Below are positions 10,970 to 21,639 of a DNA stretch of 64,000 nucleotides, piece after piece; the first letter of the stretch is position 1; every line of letters begins with the position of its first letter. This DNA is from Vesta saturnalis (lineage: Eukaryota; Arthropoda; Insecta; Coleoptera; Lampyridae). The position numbers and the translations under genes were made by a program. Under the pieces are notes generated by a model. The model saw only the letters and a list, made by a program, of their open reading frames with translations, ran no database searches and had not been told where the DNA came from. The stretch spans positions 1,145,904 through 1,209,903 of the forward strand of contig JARFJB010001986.1 in the NCBI GenBank assembly GCA_036346205.1, read 5' to 3'.

Positions 10970-11872
10970 AATGAATTATGACCGGTCGGTTATGTTTTAA
11001 GCTTTTGTTAAATAATTACCTTTTTATATTTAAATTTCATAATTTAAGGTATTTATCGTACACGTGATTAGAATCATCAGTACAGATTGTTTCAAAATTG
11101 ACCGGTCCAAGATGATTTTGTATGGAGCTTAACGATTCTTTTTGTAAAATGTTATACACATGATACTTTCAAATTTGGTTCTAGCACATGAAAGTTTTTG
11201 TTGAATGCAACTTTTTATTAGCTTAGTACAATATAGAACGAAAGTATTGATTGTAGATCACGTTGTTGTATGACCAGGTACATTCACGCGCAGCTAGCTT
11301 TTGCTCTTCATTTCCAAATGTGTCCTTACGAAAACACACTGCTACTACTAGAAGCATCAAAATCTGCCTTTTATGCTTCAGTGCCGATATGTGTCTAACA
11401 ATATCCGCCTTTCCACCATATACAAGTGAAAACTGCACAATATTTTAAGTACTTAGCATCACTATGTGAGGTTGTCTTTTCCCAAATATCTATTAAATGT
11501 ATTTTAATTTTGGCATTTTATGTTTTTTTACAGTCCAGATATACACTGCACTATAACGATAATTTGTCTATAACAGTTCATTATTAACACTTAACCTTAA
11601 CGAACTATTTACACGTACCGGTATTTTCCACACGTACAAGGCACCGTAGTAAGCAAATTCATTCCCCGCTAAACTTGATACTTAATACTGCCTCATAAGC
11701 GGGATCGCGCACTGTTTATTTAAGTCGATAAAAGTGCTAGAATATTCCCGAAATCTGAAGGTGACGCTATCATTTTCGTACTTTCTAGACTTTGATTAAT
11801 TTCTACTAAACAATGAAACGTCCGAAACGGGACAAAAAAGGGAATTCTTCATAAACATAAAGCATTACGTAG

Positions 11873-11880
<8 letters not shown>
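10970..11880. other. No recognisable gene
   Basis: Short overlapping ORFs on both strands at 11223-11448 show no domain. Nothing else stands out. Confidence 0.5.

Positions 11881-11953
<73 letters not shown>
11881..11953. repeat. (TA)n microsatellite
   Basis: Perfect TA tract of about 73 bp, 90 bp upstream of a hammerhead-like motif. Confidence 0.97.
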
Positions 11954-11955
<2 letters not shown>

Positions 11956-12040
11956 TTGATTTTAGGTTTCCGCGAGTGTAGTATGAAACACTGTATTCGA
12001 ATCGAGTAACACGGAGCCGAACAAATCAGTTGCAGAAGGA

Positions 12041-12086
12041 GAAAACTTGAAAATGGCAAATGAGACTTTGCCGAAACGTCGTTTTT
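12041..12086 (+). ncRNA. Hammerhead-ribozyme-like motif, core partly decayed
   Basis: GAAAAC (12041-12046) can pair with GTTTTT (12081-12086) as helix I. GGCAAA (12055-12060) pairs perfectly with TTTGCC (12067-12072) as helix II. GAA (12073-12075) and the self-complementary ACGT (12076-12079) plus C follow, matching the hammerhead order. The upstream core reads TTGAAAA where CTGANGA is required, so two invariant positions are changed. The surrounding 11954-12157 is probably a Penelope-type tail between two (TA)n tracts. Confidence 0.45.
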
Positions 12087-12154
12087 GTACTGGCAGGAGT
12101 CAGAAACATCACCAGCAGACGCGAGACAACGCCCGGATAAACAACAGTGTTTCA

Positions 12155-12156
<2 letters not shown>

Positions 12157-12190
<34 letters not shown>
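12157..12190. repeat. (TA)n microsatellite
   Basis: TA tract of about 34 bp. Confidence 0.95.
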
Positions 12191-12191
<1 letters not shown>

Positions 12192-12367
12192 GGTGTTTAT
12201 TAAATAGTGTTAAAGCCTCAGCTAGCGTTATAGCCCATGCGAATCAGAGAAGCCTCATAAAAGAATTAATGCTAGGTGATGCGCCGTTTCTTCCAACGGG
12301 CCATCAAAAAATGACATTAAATTGCAACGTTGGAAGCTGCATGTAAACAAGTTCACCACATGATACG

Positions 12368-12510
12368 TCACCAAGGCGTCAGAAGATTGGTGATCCAAAC
12401 AATACAAAAAGTACAGAACAAATTTTTTATTGATGGTCTGTGACACAAGGCGTCAGAAGCATATTGGTGATCAAAGCAATACAAAAAGTACCAAACACAT
12501 TTTTTATTAT
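12368..12510. repeat. Imperfect tandem duplication of about 70 bp
   Basis: The block AAGGCGTCAGAAG, then ATTGGTGATC, then CAATACAAAAAGTAC, then ATTTTTTATT occurs at about 12371-12433 and again at 12447-12509 with a few substitutions and small gaps. Confidence 0.8.
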
Positions 12511-12514
12511 TGAA

Positions 12515-12860
12515 CATATTGTTGAAAATGACCACCATACCCAATTCCAACCGAAGAGGGATTGAATCCAAAACACGTTTCAAGGGTTATTCGCTGAACG
12601 GCAGCACGAATTCTCTCCTGGACATCTTGCTCATTCTCCGGCGGCGTTTTGTATACTTTGTCCTTGAGGAAGCTCCATGCGAAAAAATCTAAAGGATTCA
12701 GGTCGGGCGGCCTCGCTGGCCAAGCAATTGGACCGTACATCATGGACATATCTGCGTACTCGTTGAATGAGTACATGATCATCAGTGAAATATGAAATTG
12801 AACGACGCCATGGGTGCAAAAAATGCCTGTCACACTGATGTATACAAACGTTACCACAAA
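12515..12860 (-). pseudogene. Tc1/mariner-superfamily transposase, C-terminal fragment
   Basis: On the minus strand, GPIAWPARPPDLNPLDFFAW is the third-Asp motif of the IS630/Tc1/mariner (ITm) superfamily, followed by SFLKDKVYKTPPENEQDVQE and a closing GGHF. The N-terminal DNA-binding part and the first Asp are absent, and the second-Asp region is scrambled. The nearest relatives in this window are the transposases at 55.8 and 58.3 kb. Confidence 0.85.
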
Positions 12861-12965
12861 TTTGCCTAGTTTCCAAGCGTATTTTTTTCAAATTCTGCAT
12901 CTTTTAAAATCTTAATCTAACGTTTTAGAAGGTGCGGAAAACAACCAAAAAATTGCAAAAAAATT

Positions 12966-12990
12966 CATGACGCTACGTTGTAGCGTCATG
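12966..12990. other. Perfect 11-bp hairpin, 3-nt loop
   Basis: CATGACGCTAC, GTT, GTAGCGTCATG. It stands alone with no gene next to it and no poly-T run; its purpose is unknown. Confidence 0.6.
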
Positions 12991-14068
12991 CAAAAAGTGA
13001 ACAATCCTATAGTATTGAGAAGGCAGGTTGCATCCCGGATACTAAGTGAAATAGTTTTAGCATATACTACACTTTCACAATTTTATGACAAACTTACTGA
13101 AGTTCCTGATTAGAACACTCGGTGTTTTACGATAGTATCCGAAAATACAGTGAAATGTGAACAAATTTTAATAAAAATTGTTCGCAAAATTTGTCTCTTT
13201 CTAGTTATTTCATTTTGTTTTAATATACGAGGGCAGTTTGATAAGTGAATGACTTTTTGAATTTCTCGCACAGTAGTTTTAAATGCAACACCGTAACAAC
13301 TCTTTTTGTGTTGTATAAAATATACCTCAATTTAGGACCTTTCCTTCATTTAGTTCTAAATACAAGAAAATTTTAATTATTTTACAATATTGGTATGAGG
13401 TAGGCAACTCAATTTGCATATCTTCATAGTGCATACTTTCGTAATGATTTATATTCCTACTCTCAATTTTTATTCATTTCTTATCTTATAAGTAACGCGT
13501 CTGCGTTAAGTTATACTCCTGATATCTTGTGCGCAGTACCGCGTCATCTACTTCGAAAACCTCCATTTTCACTTCCTGTTAAATGTCGAAGCATGAAGCT
13601 GCTTCTTTTTGATTTTATCTAAATTTATGTGAAAGCGCCATCAATTCGGTGGTAAGAGATATTTTTAATACATTTACATAAAATTAAAGCATTTGTTCTT
13701 TTTTAGGCGCTCTTCTTTAGCTTTTCTTTACGAACTTTTTACCATTTTTTACGTTAATTATACGTTTATCATTAATTCAATTTACAACGTAATTGACTCT
13801 TAAGTACGCATTTGATTTTATTGTTGCGTACATTTTTCGTTTTATGATTGCAATTTTTATGAATGGATACTTCCAATTAATGCAATAAGAATGCAATAAG
13901 AAGTGGATTTAAAAGTTTTAAGAAGAAATTTACACGGATTTTATAAAGATAAATTCAGTTTGGGGTGTGGCTGATAACATTATGTCAAGATTGCACAATG
14001 ATGATGTGAGAATGACTTCATCTTGTTAACCGCTTCGTAACCATATTTAGGTTCTAAGGTATTTATGT

Positions 14069-14106
14069 AGTGTTTAGTGTTTAGTGTTTGGTGTTTAGTG
14101 TTTAGT
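14069..14106. repeat. Heptamer repeat (TGTTTAG)n
   Basis: Five near-identical TGTTTAG/TGTTTGG units inside mariner element 2. Confidence 0.9.
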
Positions 14107-14579
14107 AGTACTTTAAGCATAATTTTAAGACCTTCATTATTTCATCATTACATTTAATATTCAATAAACATAGTCTGTATATTGTTATTTTTTTACATTT
14201 TTGTAAAGTCGGTTTAATTGTTCCGATATCTAAAAAAAAACAATTTGGTGCCCGAGAAAATTTCATTCATTTTTTACATTCTTTATTATTGATGGTAAGT
14301 GGTAATTAAGAAAATCATTTTAGTGAATCCACCTTATTAATCTACCGACATGAGCCAAAGGCACAATTATATTAGTATTTTTTGGAGAACAATTTATTTC
14401 ATTAACTTTATAATATACTTTTTTATTATTTAAATTTATATACACGTTACACACTCTTTCTTTACAACACTGCTCCGTCAGCTGTCGTCTATTAATAGAC
14501 TACTGTCAAATTTTGAGCAAGCTGCGTCATTTGGTCTATGTTTGACAGCCATTGAAAGCAGACAACCTCTTGAACTTTA

Positions 14580-15006
14580 ACGAAAATGGAAAAAAAGTGA
14601 ATTTCGCGTGCTGATTAAGCATTATTTTTTGCGTAAAATGGACACAGTTTTTATGGGATGCACGCTGTGTCATTCACATCAATTGCCTTGAAAAGGGTAA
14701 AACGTTCACATGAGAATATTATTCAGACCTTTTGGACAGATTCGATATTGATTTGAAGCAGAAAAAACTGGATTTGGCGAAGGAAGGGTGCTGTTCCATG
14801 AAGACAATGCAAGCGTGCATACGTGTGTGCAAAAATCCCTAAATTGGGCTACGAACTGCTACCTCATCCAACATATTCTCCAGATTTACCCCGTGCGACT
14901 GTTCCTGTTACCAAACCTGAAGAAATGGCCGGGCGGTAAGAGATTCTGGTCGAATGAAGCAAACGCTTGTTTCAAGGGCCTCGAGAACACCTATTATTTG
15001 GAATAA
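14580..15006 (+). pseudogene. Mariner transposase, internally deleted
   Basis: A short N-terminal trace (EFRVLIKHYFLR, near 14600) lies directly before scrambled sequence. At 14788 the C-terminal catalytic part resumes: LFHEDNASVHTC (second Asp), decayed YSPDLAP region, LPNLKKWPGGKRFWSNEA and CFKGLENTYYLE. The first-Asp region and both HTH segments are missing. The C-terminal wording is that of classical mariners and differs from element 1 in this window. Confidence 0.88.
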
Positions 15007-15269
15007 AAAAATTGGAAAAACTCTGGACTTAATATATAGGGTTAGAAGGAGGCTATGTTGATAAAATAGAAAGCTTATTTGCCGAAAAATTATGTTTTAT
15101 TCAAAAAGTCACCGACTTACCAAACTGCCTTCGTATGTGTTTACACCTAGAAGTGTATAAAATAAATAAATGAGTCAGTAGGTAATACTCAAACTAACTA
15201 AGTAAGGCCCACAGATGTAAGATCACCACACATATTTGATAAAATCAAATAACTCGAAAACGACTAAAG

Positions 15270-15480
15270 TTTTTGTGAACAATACTTATAATACTCATAA
15301 CTAAAGTACTTATCTTTTGTATAATCGTGTAATTTTATTCATTTTTTTCAAATTTAGGCGTTTCTGTAACAATTGCAGTTATCATCTTCAGTAAACGATA
15401 ATAGTTTTTTTTAACTGTAATTGTTATCAAAATGTTTAAATTTGTACGAAATGGATTAGGAAAAGAACTATTATTATATT
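15270..15480. repeat. Head-to-head pair of Penelope-type tails
   Basis: Minus-strand tail at 15270-15391 and plus-strand tail at 15394-15480 meet within a few bases. Both carry the GATAACTG...AATTGTTA block followed by TTTAAATTTG-like sequence. The minus copy keeps a full hammerhead-like core; the plus copy is decayed. Confidence 0.6.
15352..15396 (-). ncRNA. Hammerhead-ribozyme-like motif
   Basis: On the minus strand the order is GTTTA, CTGAAGA, T, GATAAC, a 7-nt loop, GTTACA, GAA, ACGC, C, TAAAT. CTGAAGA fits the invariant CTGANGA. GTTTA/TAAAT gives helix I (5 bp, one wobble) and GATAAC/GTTACA gives most of helix II. One extra base sits between CTGANGA and helix II, as in every copy in this window. 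Fold by eye only. Confidence 0.55.
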
Positions 15481-15481
15481 A

Positions 15482-15565
15482 CAACAAAATACAGCCAGGT
15501 ACCACCCAAAATTAAAAAAATACTGAACGCGTTTCAATAGCTAAGGTAGCATCATCAACATCTAA
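15482..15565 (-). repeat. Tail of the GIY-YIG Penelope-like element
   Basis: Downstream of the GIY-YIG ORF on the minus strand: TTGATGATGCTACC, TAGCTATTGAAACGCGTT, then TTTTTTTAATTTT, GGTACC and TGTATTTTGTT. The same run of blocks occurs twice at 35452-35578. The hammerhead core is slightly decayed (TTGATGA for CTGATGA). Confidence 0.6.
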
Positions 15566-15624
15566 TATATCTACCATCAGTAACTATTCGTTAATTTTCT
15601 GGTGAAAGTGAAGGTTTAATGAGT

Positions 15625-15924
15625 TCAAGGTGCTTGATCGTTATTATTCATTACAATTTGTTTGTTTTTGAAGATCTCTAAACTTTCATAGAAATTATGT
15701 TCGTACTTATTATTAACATGTTTGATTAAAGATACCTTATCTACTACATGATTTTTATCAAACATGTGTACGACTACGGCAGGCTGGCTCCAACATTTGT
15801 ATTTAGTGTGCGCTAAATTTTCTTTAAAGCGAATTTTGATAGATGGTCTAGTTTTGGCTACATATATTTGTTCACAATTTTTACAATTAACGTTACAAAT
15901 TCCTGACCAATCCTGCTTGCCCAC
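15625..15924 (-). pseudogene. Penelope-like element, GIY-YIG endonuclease end
   Basis: The peptide SGICNVNCKNCEQIYVAKTR followed by RFKENLAHTKY and NKYEHNFYESLEIFKNKQ is the C-terminal endonuclease domain of a Penelope-like retroelement. In this family it follows the reverse transcriptase and nicks the target DNA. GIY reads GIC and YIG reads YVA, so two signature residues are altered; the Arg of RFKE is kept. No RT sequence was found upstream (15.95-16.1 kb), so the copy is 5' truncated, which is common for PLEs. Confidence 0.88.
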
Positions 15925-16160
15925 TTGATCTTTTGGATTATAGTATTAAAAAAGTATTTACATATATACAACATTATTTTTATATCGTGGCTTATAACAT
16001 TCGATTCTTTAACTTTTCAATTTGGGTAACCTCTGGTTATAAATCACTTTAATACGGTACTTTAAAAACAAATCACAGGTTGTAAATAAAAAATTAAATA
16101 AAAAAATTAAATTTGTTTATTGACATACGAAAATGTAAACTTTCACCATTATTACACATA

Positions 16161-17008
16161 TTACAATACTTCCCTTTTTTGGTTTTTTTAATGGTATATT
16201 TGTATATTAAGGTTATACAATCTAAACTTAAACAGTTATCTTCGTCAGTAGTAATATTATCTTATTAAAATTGTTAAAGACGTTGAAATAATTTTGTGAA
16301 ATCTGAAAACTTGAAAACATAAACATAAGCCTGCTATTAATATAATAGTTTGATAAACGTATAAAGCCAACTATGGAATACAATTTTAGTAAAGGATAAC
16401 TAGATCATTAAAAAATTAAATATATAAAACACCATCTAACGGTCGAAGGCTAACGATAAGAAATGTCAACCAAAAAAAAATTTTTATAAAATTTAATCAA
16501 GTTATGATGTAAGTGTAAAGTTGTGAAAAACTTTAAAATTGATAAAAACATTCACAAATATAAACATGACATCAATTAAAATAGTCCAGTTGAATCTGAC
16601 AAAGAAATAGCTGTGTCAAGTGTTATTTAACAATGAAAAACAAATGTAGAACGTTTTATGTTATTTCTAATTTTAATTTCAACTACTTATGTTAAATTAG
16701 AGTACTGTGGTTGTTCTGATTTGTCACCTTCAAGGCAGGTTTACAATATTTAATGTTTTAATGATCTAGTTATACTTTACTAAAATTCTATTCCATAGTT
16801 GACTGTATACGTTTATCAAACTGTTATATTAATAGCAGGCTTATGTTTATGTTTTCAATTTTTCAAATTTTACAAAATTGTGTCAACATCTCTCACAATT
16901 TTAAAAGATAAAAGATAACTGTAAGTGTTATCGAGACGTTCAAATTGTACAACTTTGATATACAAATACACCATTAAAAAACCCAAAAAATATAAGTATT
17001 TTAATTTG
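16161..17008. repeat. Long inverted repeat (about 264-bp arms) of Penelope-type tails
   Basis: 16161-16424 and 16745-17008 are reverse complements with moderate divergence. A shared inner block is ACATAAACATAAGCCTGCTA, then TTAATATAA, then AGTTTGATAAACGTATA. The outer parts carry GATAACTGT and AGTATTTTAATTT-type tail blocks. The 320-bp centre has no recognisable frame. No target duplication was found, and this looks like two PLE-type units head to head rather than a standard TIR transposon. Confidence 0.8.
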
Positions 17009-18924
17009 TTTAATGACAGATAACTAATAATTTATCCAACTTATTAATTAATTTATCTCCTACAATGCTTTTCCCCTACCTTAGTGGAAAGTTTAAAGAA
17101 TCACATGTTACTGCCCATTATCATAGAAATCTTGTCACTTTACTTATATTTAAGATAGCAATAAGAGACTGATGTTTAGTTTAATTCCTTATATAATTTG
17201 TGTTTTAGTTGCAGAAACACATGCAAGTAATTTATAATTATTATATCTAATCAAAAAATCGTTTTCCAATAGACAACTCTAACCTACGTCCTATTTTTAT
17301 TGTGAAAAGTGTCCAACTTGAAAAGAGAGGATTGCTAACGAAGAACTAAAGACGTCACTCTCAGTAGCTATTTGTTTTGATCTTAAATTGGACAGAAAGT
17401 TAAAATAATGGTTTCCTTTATAAATACAGATAAAAGGAAGAAAATTCTAAAATTAATTGTTTGGTAGGCGTGTTCTTATCTGGTTTAATGTGTCAATTAC
17501 CCGTTAAAGGTATTAAGGCTTATTGCTTTAAGAACGATTCATTTCATTTAACTTTGTTAATATTTGAAAATAAATAACAATTCAAGGGAATGAACAAACA
17601 GAAATATATTAAAGGAAACTAATGAAAAATATAGCTGCATGATGAGATTCGTATACAAATTAAACCATTCTCTTTTGTATAAATAGGTGCTTATTGTAAT
17701 TTTGTATTTCATTTTCATTCGTGCCTGTATTTATCTTCATTTTTATGACGGTCTCAAAATAATGTGAATGTGATTACTTTGAGGTTTGATTCAAATTCAC
17801 GTATGTGTTTAAATAAACTATACACTGCCTACAATTTTGGTGCATAATTAGTAAAGAATTACAGTATAAGTGATGTCAACATAAAATTTTAGTATTATTT
17901 GAAATGTTATATATTATGTAAGAACAGTTTTAGTATGTAATAAAGTAGGTATACAAAGATAAGAAAACTACTGCGGCGTCGTGAACGGGGAAGCTCAGGA
18001 TTTAAAATATACACAGAGATACAACAGTCCAAAAATGTAACAAATGACCTGAATGCTTTGTAGTATTGTGGGTTGCGGTACTTTTAGGTATTCGGCTTTT
18101 TCGTTTCAATTCACCAATATTTTGTTAAGAAAAATATTACATCATTGCTTTAATACTACCTAACATTTTAAAGCTCAGAAAGGAATTACTTTATAATTTT
18201 TTACAATATATGATAAAATATATGTGGATATAATATCGTCGATCTGGGCATACTTCTAGAGAACTACAATTAATTAATAATTTAACCCATTTGCTTCCAA
18301 ACTCTCTCAATAACTTTTGTATGCACTTATAACTTTAGTTTACGTTCGTAAGAGATCGAAAAATGCTTGAAAAATCTTTCCTTCTGAAAAATCAGAAAAC
18401 AAAACGTTCCATTATTGGATCTTGGCTTCAAATAATACAAGACAATACATGAACAAAACTTTTATTTTAATATTATTAATTCCTACACAACACACATAAG
18501 CGGCAGTTTTAAGAACCGTTTTAGAAACAGATATTTATGTAGAAGCAGTTCCATGGACATTTTTAAAGCAATTGAACGGGTGAAGATTGATTTTATATAT
18601 ACCGCAGCCAAAAGTTATTGTTTTCGTACTTTGTACCTATTTTGCTTCACGTTGCCTGGGTAATGGAGAACTGACAAGTGTTGAAACTTGATTCCGAAAT
18701 GTTTCGTAGTAGTGCACTTGAGATTTCCCTTGCTGGTTGCCGTTGTCGAGGACTCAGAAGTAAATATATCGACGCAATCTCTCTTATAATTTTTTTTTTA
18801 CTAATAGTATTCCCGAATAGGCTGAGATTTTCCTAACGTGCAAAAGCACTCAGGAACACTGCGAGGGTTTAAGTATATTGCTAGGATGTCGAGAAATGTT
18901 TATGAATCGCTACCTTAAATTTGC
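17009..18924. other. AT-rich sequence, no recognisable gene
   Basis: No open frame with family resemblance, no clear repeats. Confidence 0.55.
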
Positions 18925-19340
18925 TTAAGTCAAAGTTTGGAGGAAAACAAAAACTGGGTAGTGCATTCCACAATGTAGATTGCGCAAGTGACAAGATCGA
19001 ATTTTTAGTGTGTAGATACGGTATGAATGCGCAAACCGAGTGTTCCTAGCGAAACTGGCTTGCGAAGGTATTAAGGAGTGCATTTCGGAGGCATACTTGC
19101 CATTGTAATAGCAATAGAACAAGGAAAGAACCCAAACTATTCTTCCATACTCAGAGAGCAGAGACGGGTTATTTATAAGCCTTATAGCTCTTGTTTGGAT
19201 GCGGTTTACCATATCAAGGGTATATGGGGGCGCACTGACCCAGAGGTAGAAGTTGTGTTCCAGATGAGGTTGAATTTGAATTTCATAGATAAAAGGAGTT
19301 GTTGCGATGTGAAGTACTGTTTAGATCGGTATATCAGTAT
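18925..19340 (-). pseudogene. LINE (non-LTR retrotransposon) reverse transcriptase, C-terminal tail
   Basis: The minus-strand frame VNRIQTRAIRLINNPSL, then LSLFYCYYNGKYASEMHSLI, then ARNTRFAHSYR, matches the conserved post-RT tail of arthropod LINEs (typical VQRRAIRLI, LSLFYRYYHGRCS, ARSTR). Upstream, a decayed SAPPYTLDMVN-type segment precedes it. The RT core itself is gone, and stops interrupt the frame. LINE copies are usually 5' truncated, which fits. Confidence 0.85.
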
Positions 19341-19596
19341 AGTATATCGCTAACTCTAGGGGTTGCGAATTTCTTACAAACCCAGGCATAGAGACCGATA
19401 CACATAAGAGATTTACATGAATCAGCCACCACCATTCCTTATTACACAGTTTTGGACGACAATTTAAAATATTTCTATCCATTAGAATTGTACAGCCAAT
19501 ATGACTGTTAATCTGGTGGATTGCATAGGGCATTTCCACTTCATGAGTTGAACCGTAAAACGATTTGAAATTGTTTGTTTAAGTCGTCTGCAAATG

Positions 19597-19792
19597 TCGT
19601 TACAACAGATGTTTCTAAACTAGGGCCACTGCCTCTTAATAAGGGTTCGTTCCCTTCTTAGGGTTCAGTATTCACAAGATAACTATTTGATCGTTACAAC
19701 AGATGCTCCCAAACCACGGTCACTGTAATAATAAGGTTACCATCCCTCGATAGGTTTCATTCTGAGACCAAAATTTAAATCCGTATCTTACG
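19597..19792. repeat. Diverged tandem duplication of about 96 bp
   Basis: CGTTACAACAGATG plus following sequence occurs at 19597 and again near 19693; later blocks (TCACTG, TAAGG, TTCCCT/ATCCCT) keep the same order. Confidence 0.5.
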
Positions 19793-20123
19793 AGTCTGCC
19801 TAGAATTCGTTGCTTGCAACTATGAAGACTGTAATACGGCACCATCGACTCATCAACCACCACTGGTACTTCATTTTGAGTATACGGTATGTACTGTAAC
19901 TCGCGATGTTCACAATATTTCTATAAATCTATTTCTAGACATCGCATTCGCAACTGCTTTATTACGAAGGTCCCAATCCATATTCCAATACATGTCCTAC
20001 CTAGGTTTCTGAGAAAAACCAAAAAGCAAGAGAATCGCGAAAAAAACATGTGCTGTGCGGCGTATAATACAGTTTGTTCTTTTACATATTCAAAAAATAT
20101 ATCAGTCTAAAACAATTGGAAAA

Positions 20124-20402
20124 GTTTGACTAGATTCTTCGAAAGATTTACATCAGGAAATTGACGGTCAGAATTTGTAACATTCTCCTGACCTTTATAT
20201 TCGTGGAAGTTTCCTTTTAACCATGTTTTTTCTTGTAGATGACAATTTTCGTTTCTTACTCCATTAATCGTACGTCTTCATCGACTCTCGCGTTATGATA
20301 GTCTTTTGCGCTATGTTTTTGCTATCCGATAATTCAGAGTTTGACTGGATCCTTCGAAAGATTTCCAGTGGGAAATTGACGGTAAGTGACAATTTTCGTT
20401 TC
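20124..20402. repeat. Two direct copies of a 48-bp block
   Basis: AGTTTGACTRGATYCTTCGA, then AAGATTT and GGAAATTGACGGT, occurs at about 20124-20172 and 20337-20385. GACAATTTTCGTTTC also occurs twice, near 20240 and 20389. They are probably fragments of one duplicated element. No coding was recognised in 19341-20875. Confidence 0.65.
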
Positions 20403-20875
20403 GATAATTGAGAGTCGTCATTAGAGTTTTCCACGCGAGGGTTTATGTATATATTTGCTGAGCAAGCATATCTCCTATTTCCTGAAAATGTTTTACAATC
20501 CACTTTCTAAAAAATATATGAAAGTGCAATAGATTTAGCCATGTTCTAATACTGGAACATACAAATATTGTGGCCAACAAACAGAAATAAATGTACTTAC
20601 GGGTTGTTTAGGTTTGGAACTTTCCTTAGAATATAACCTTACTATTTATTTTGCAATAAGAAGTATTTAAAACACACATGAATATTTTGGTACTAGCAAC
20701 AGTGTTTTAAGACAAAAAAATTAATTTACTAATATGGAATGACTATAAATATACAATAACGGTAATCATTTCTAAGTCATATTCGTGCCGTCATCTAGTA
20801 ATTAACCATTAACTTGGTGTTAATGTAAGTCGTAAGTCAAGCTTTTTTTTTGCATTCTACAGGTCAGATATATAC

Positions 20876-21420
20876 AGTAAAGCTCCGCTAATCCAAACCT
20901 CCATTAATCCGGATGTCCTTGTAATCCGGATAAAATCAACAACTGTAAATTTTAAATTATGTACCTTGTAATCCGAACCGACGCGAATACCCTAATCCGG
21001 GTAGCATGTCGTGTGTTGAATCTCGTACTAATATATAGGGATAGGTTATCTCGAGTTAATGTGAATCAATATGAAGATAACTACTTTGTCGGTACATTCA
21101 CAATTTAGCATATTAGAAAGAATAAGAAAGAAATAAAGTACTGTTTTTCTATTAAACAATAAATTATTAATAGTGCACTTTTGTATTTACAGTTACGTTG
21201 CAAGTTGGCCTCAACACCAATACGTAGGAAAATTCTACGAAAACCAGAATATTCAGAAATTGAGAATGAACTGTATAAATGGTTTGAGCTACAACGCGAA
21301 AGAAATTTTTTTATTAAACGTGAACAGTGCATAATTAATAAGTCTTTTCAAAACTTCCTATTAACAATTACTTAAAAGGCTATAAAAATAACCTTTTGAA
21401 CAAGTGTTTTAATGCAAAGG
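20876..21420 (+). mobile_element. Pogo/Tigger-like transposon, 5' part
   Basis: CAGTAAAGCTCCGCTAATCC at 20876, with several further AATCCGG repeats up to about 21000, is the style of terminal sequence seen in pogo-group elements. A CENP-B-type helix-turn-helix follows 180 bp downstream. No matching right end was found, so the element is truncated. Confidence 0.7.
21181..21375 (+). pseudogene. Pogo-type transposase, CENP-B HTH fragment
   Basis: KILRKPEYSEIENELYKWF followed by ELQRERNFFIKREQ matches the second DNA-binding helix-turn-helix of pogo/CENP-B proteins (typical: PEyeElEkaLykWFlqqR). The DDE domain is absent and the frame stops at 21375. The first ATG is unclear. Confidence 0.72.
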
Positions 21421-21639
21421 TCCCGCAAATTAAATTATACCCTACACTGAGAAAACGTCACACAGCAGGTAAAAAAATTTTAACAAATTATGAAGAAAAT
21501 CACTTGAATACTCATTCCAACAGTTATCTTTATTTAAACTATTAGTACTTATAACAATGTTTAAACTTTTAGTAATGTTGAGTATAAATCGCAGTGATAA
21601 GGTTGCCGGTTATCTCTTAATACATCGTCAGCAAAATAA

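Larger units (their letters stand above)
13228..15133 (+). mobile_element. Mariner element 2, terminal repeats intact
   Basis: The left end CGAGGGCAGTTTGATAAGT, then GACTTTTTGAAT, is matched by an inverted right end (reverse complement CGAAGGCAGTTTGGTAAGT, then GACTTTTTGAAT). TA lies at 13226-13227 and 15134-15135. At 1.9 kb it is longer than a normal mariner. Only 14.58-15.01 kb resembles transposase, so about 13.3-14.5 kb is probably later insertion or filler; within it I recognise only a heptamer repeat. Confidence 0.9.

Noticed and set aside
11877..12346. ORFs containing (YI)n on both strands
   Set aside because: Produced by (TA)n tracts; no domain on either side.
12966..12990. Perfect hairpin as a terminator or attachment site
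   Set aside because: No poly-T follow-on, no adjacent gene and no eukaryotic role for such a terminator; kept only as a structure.
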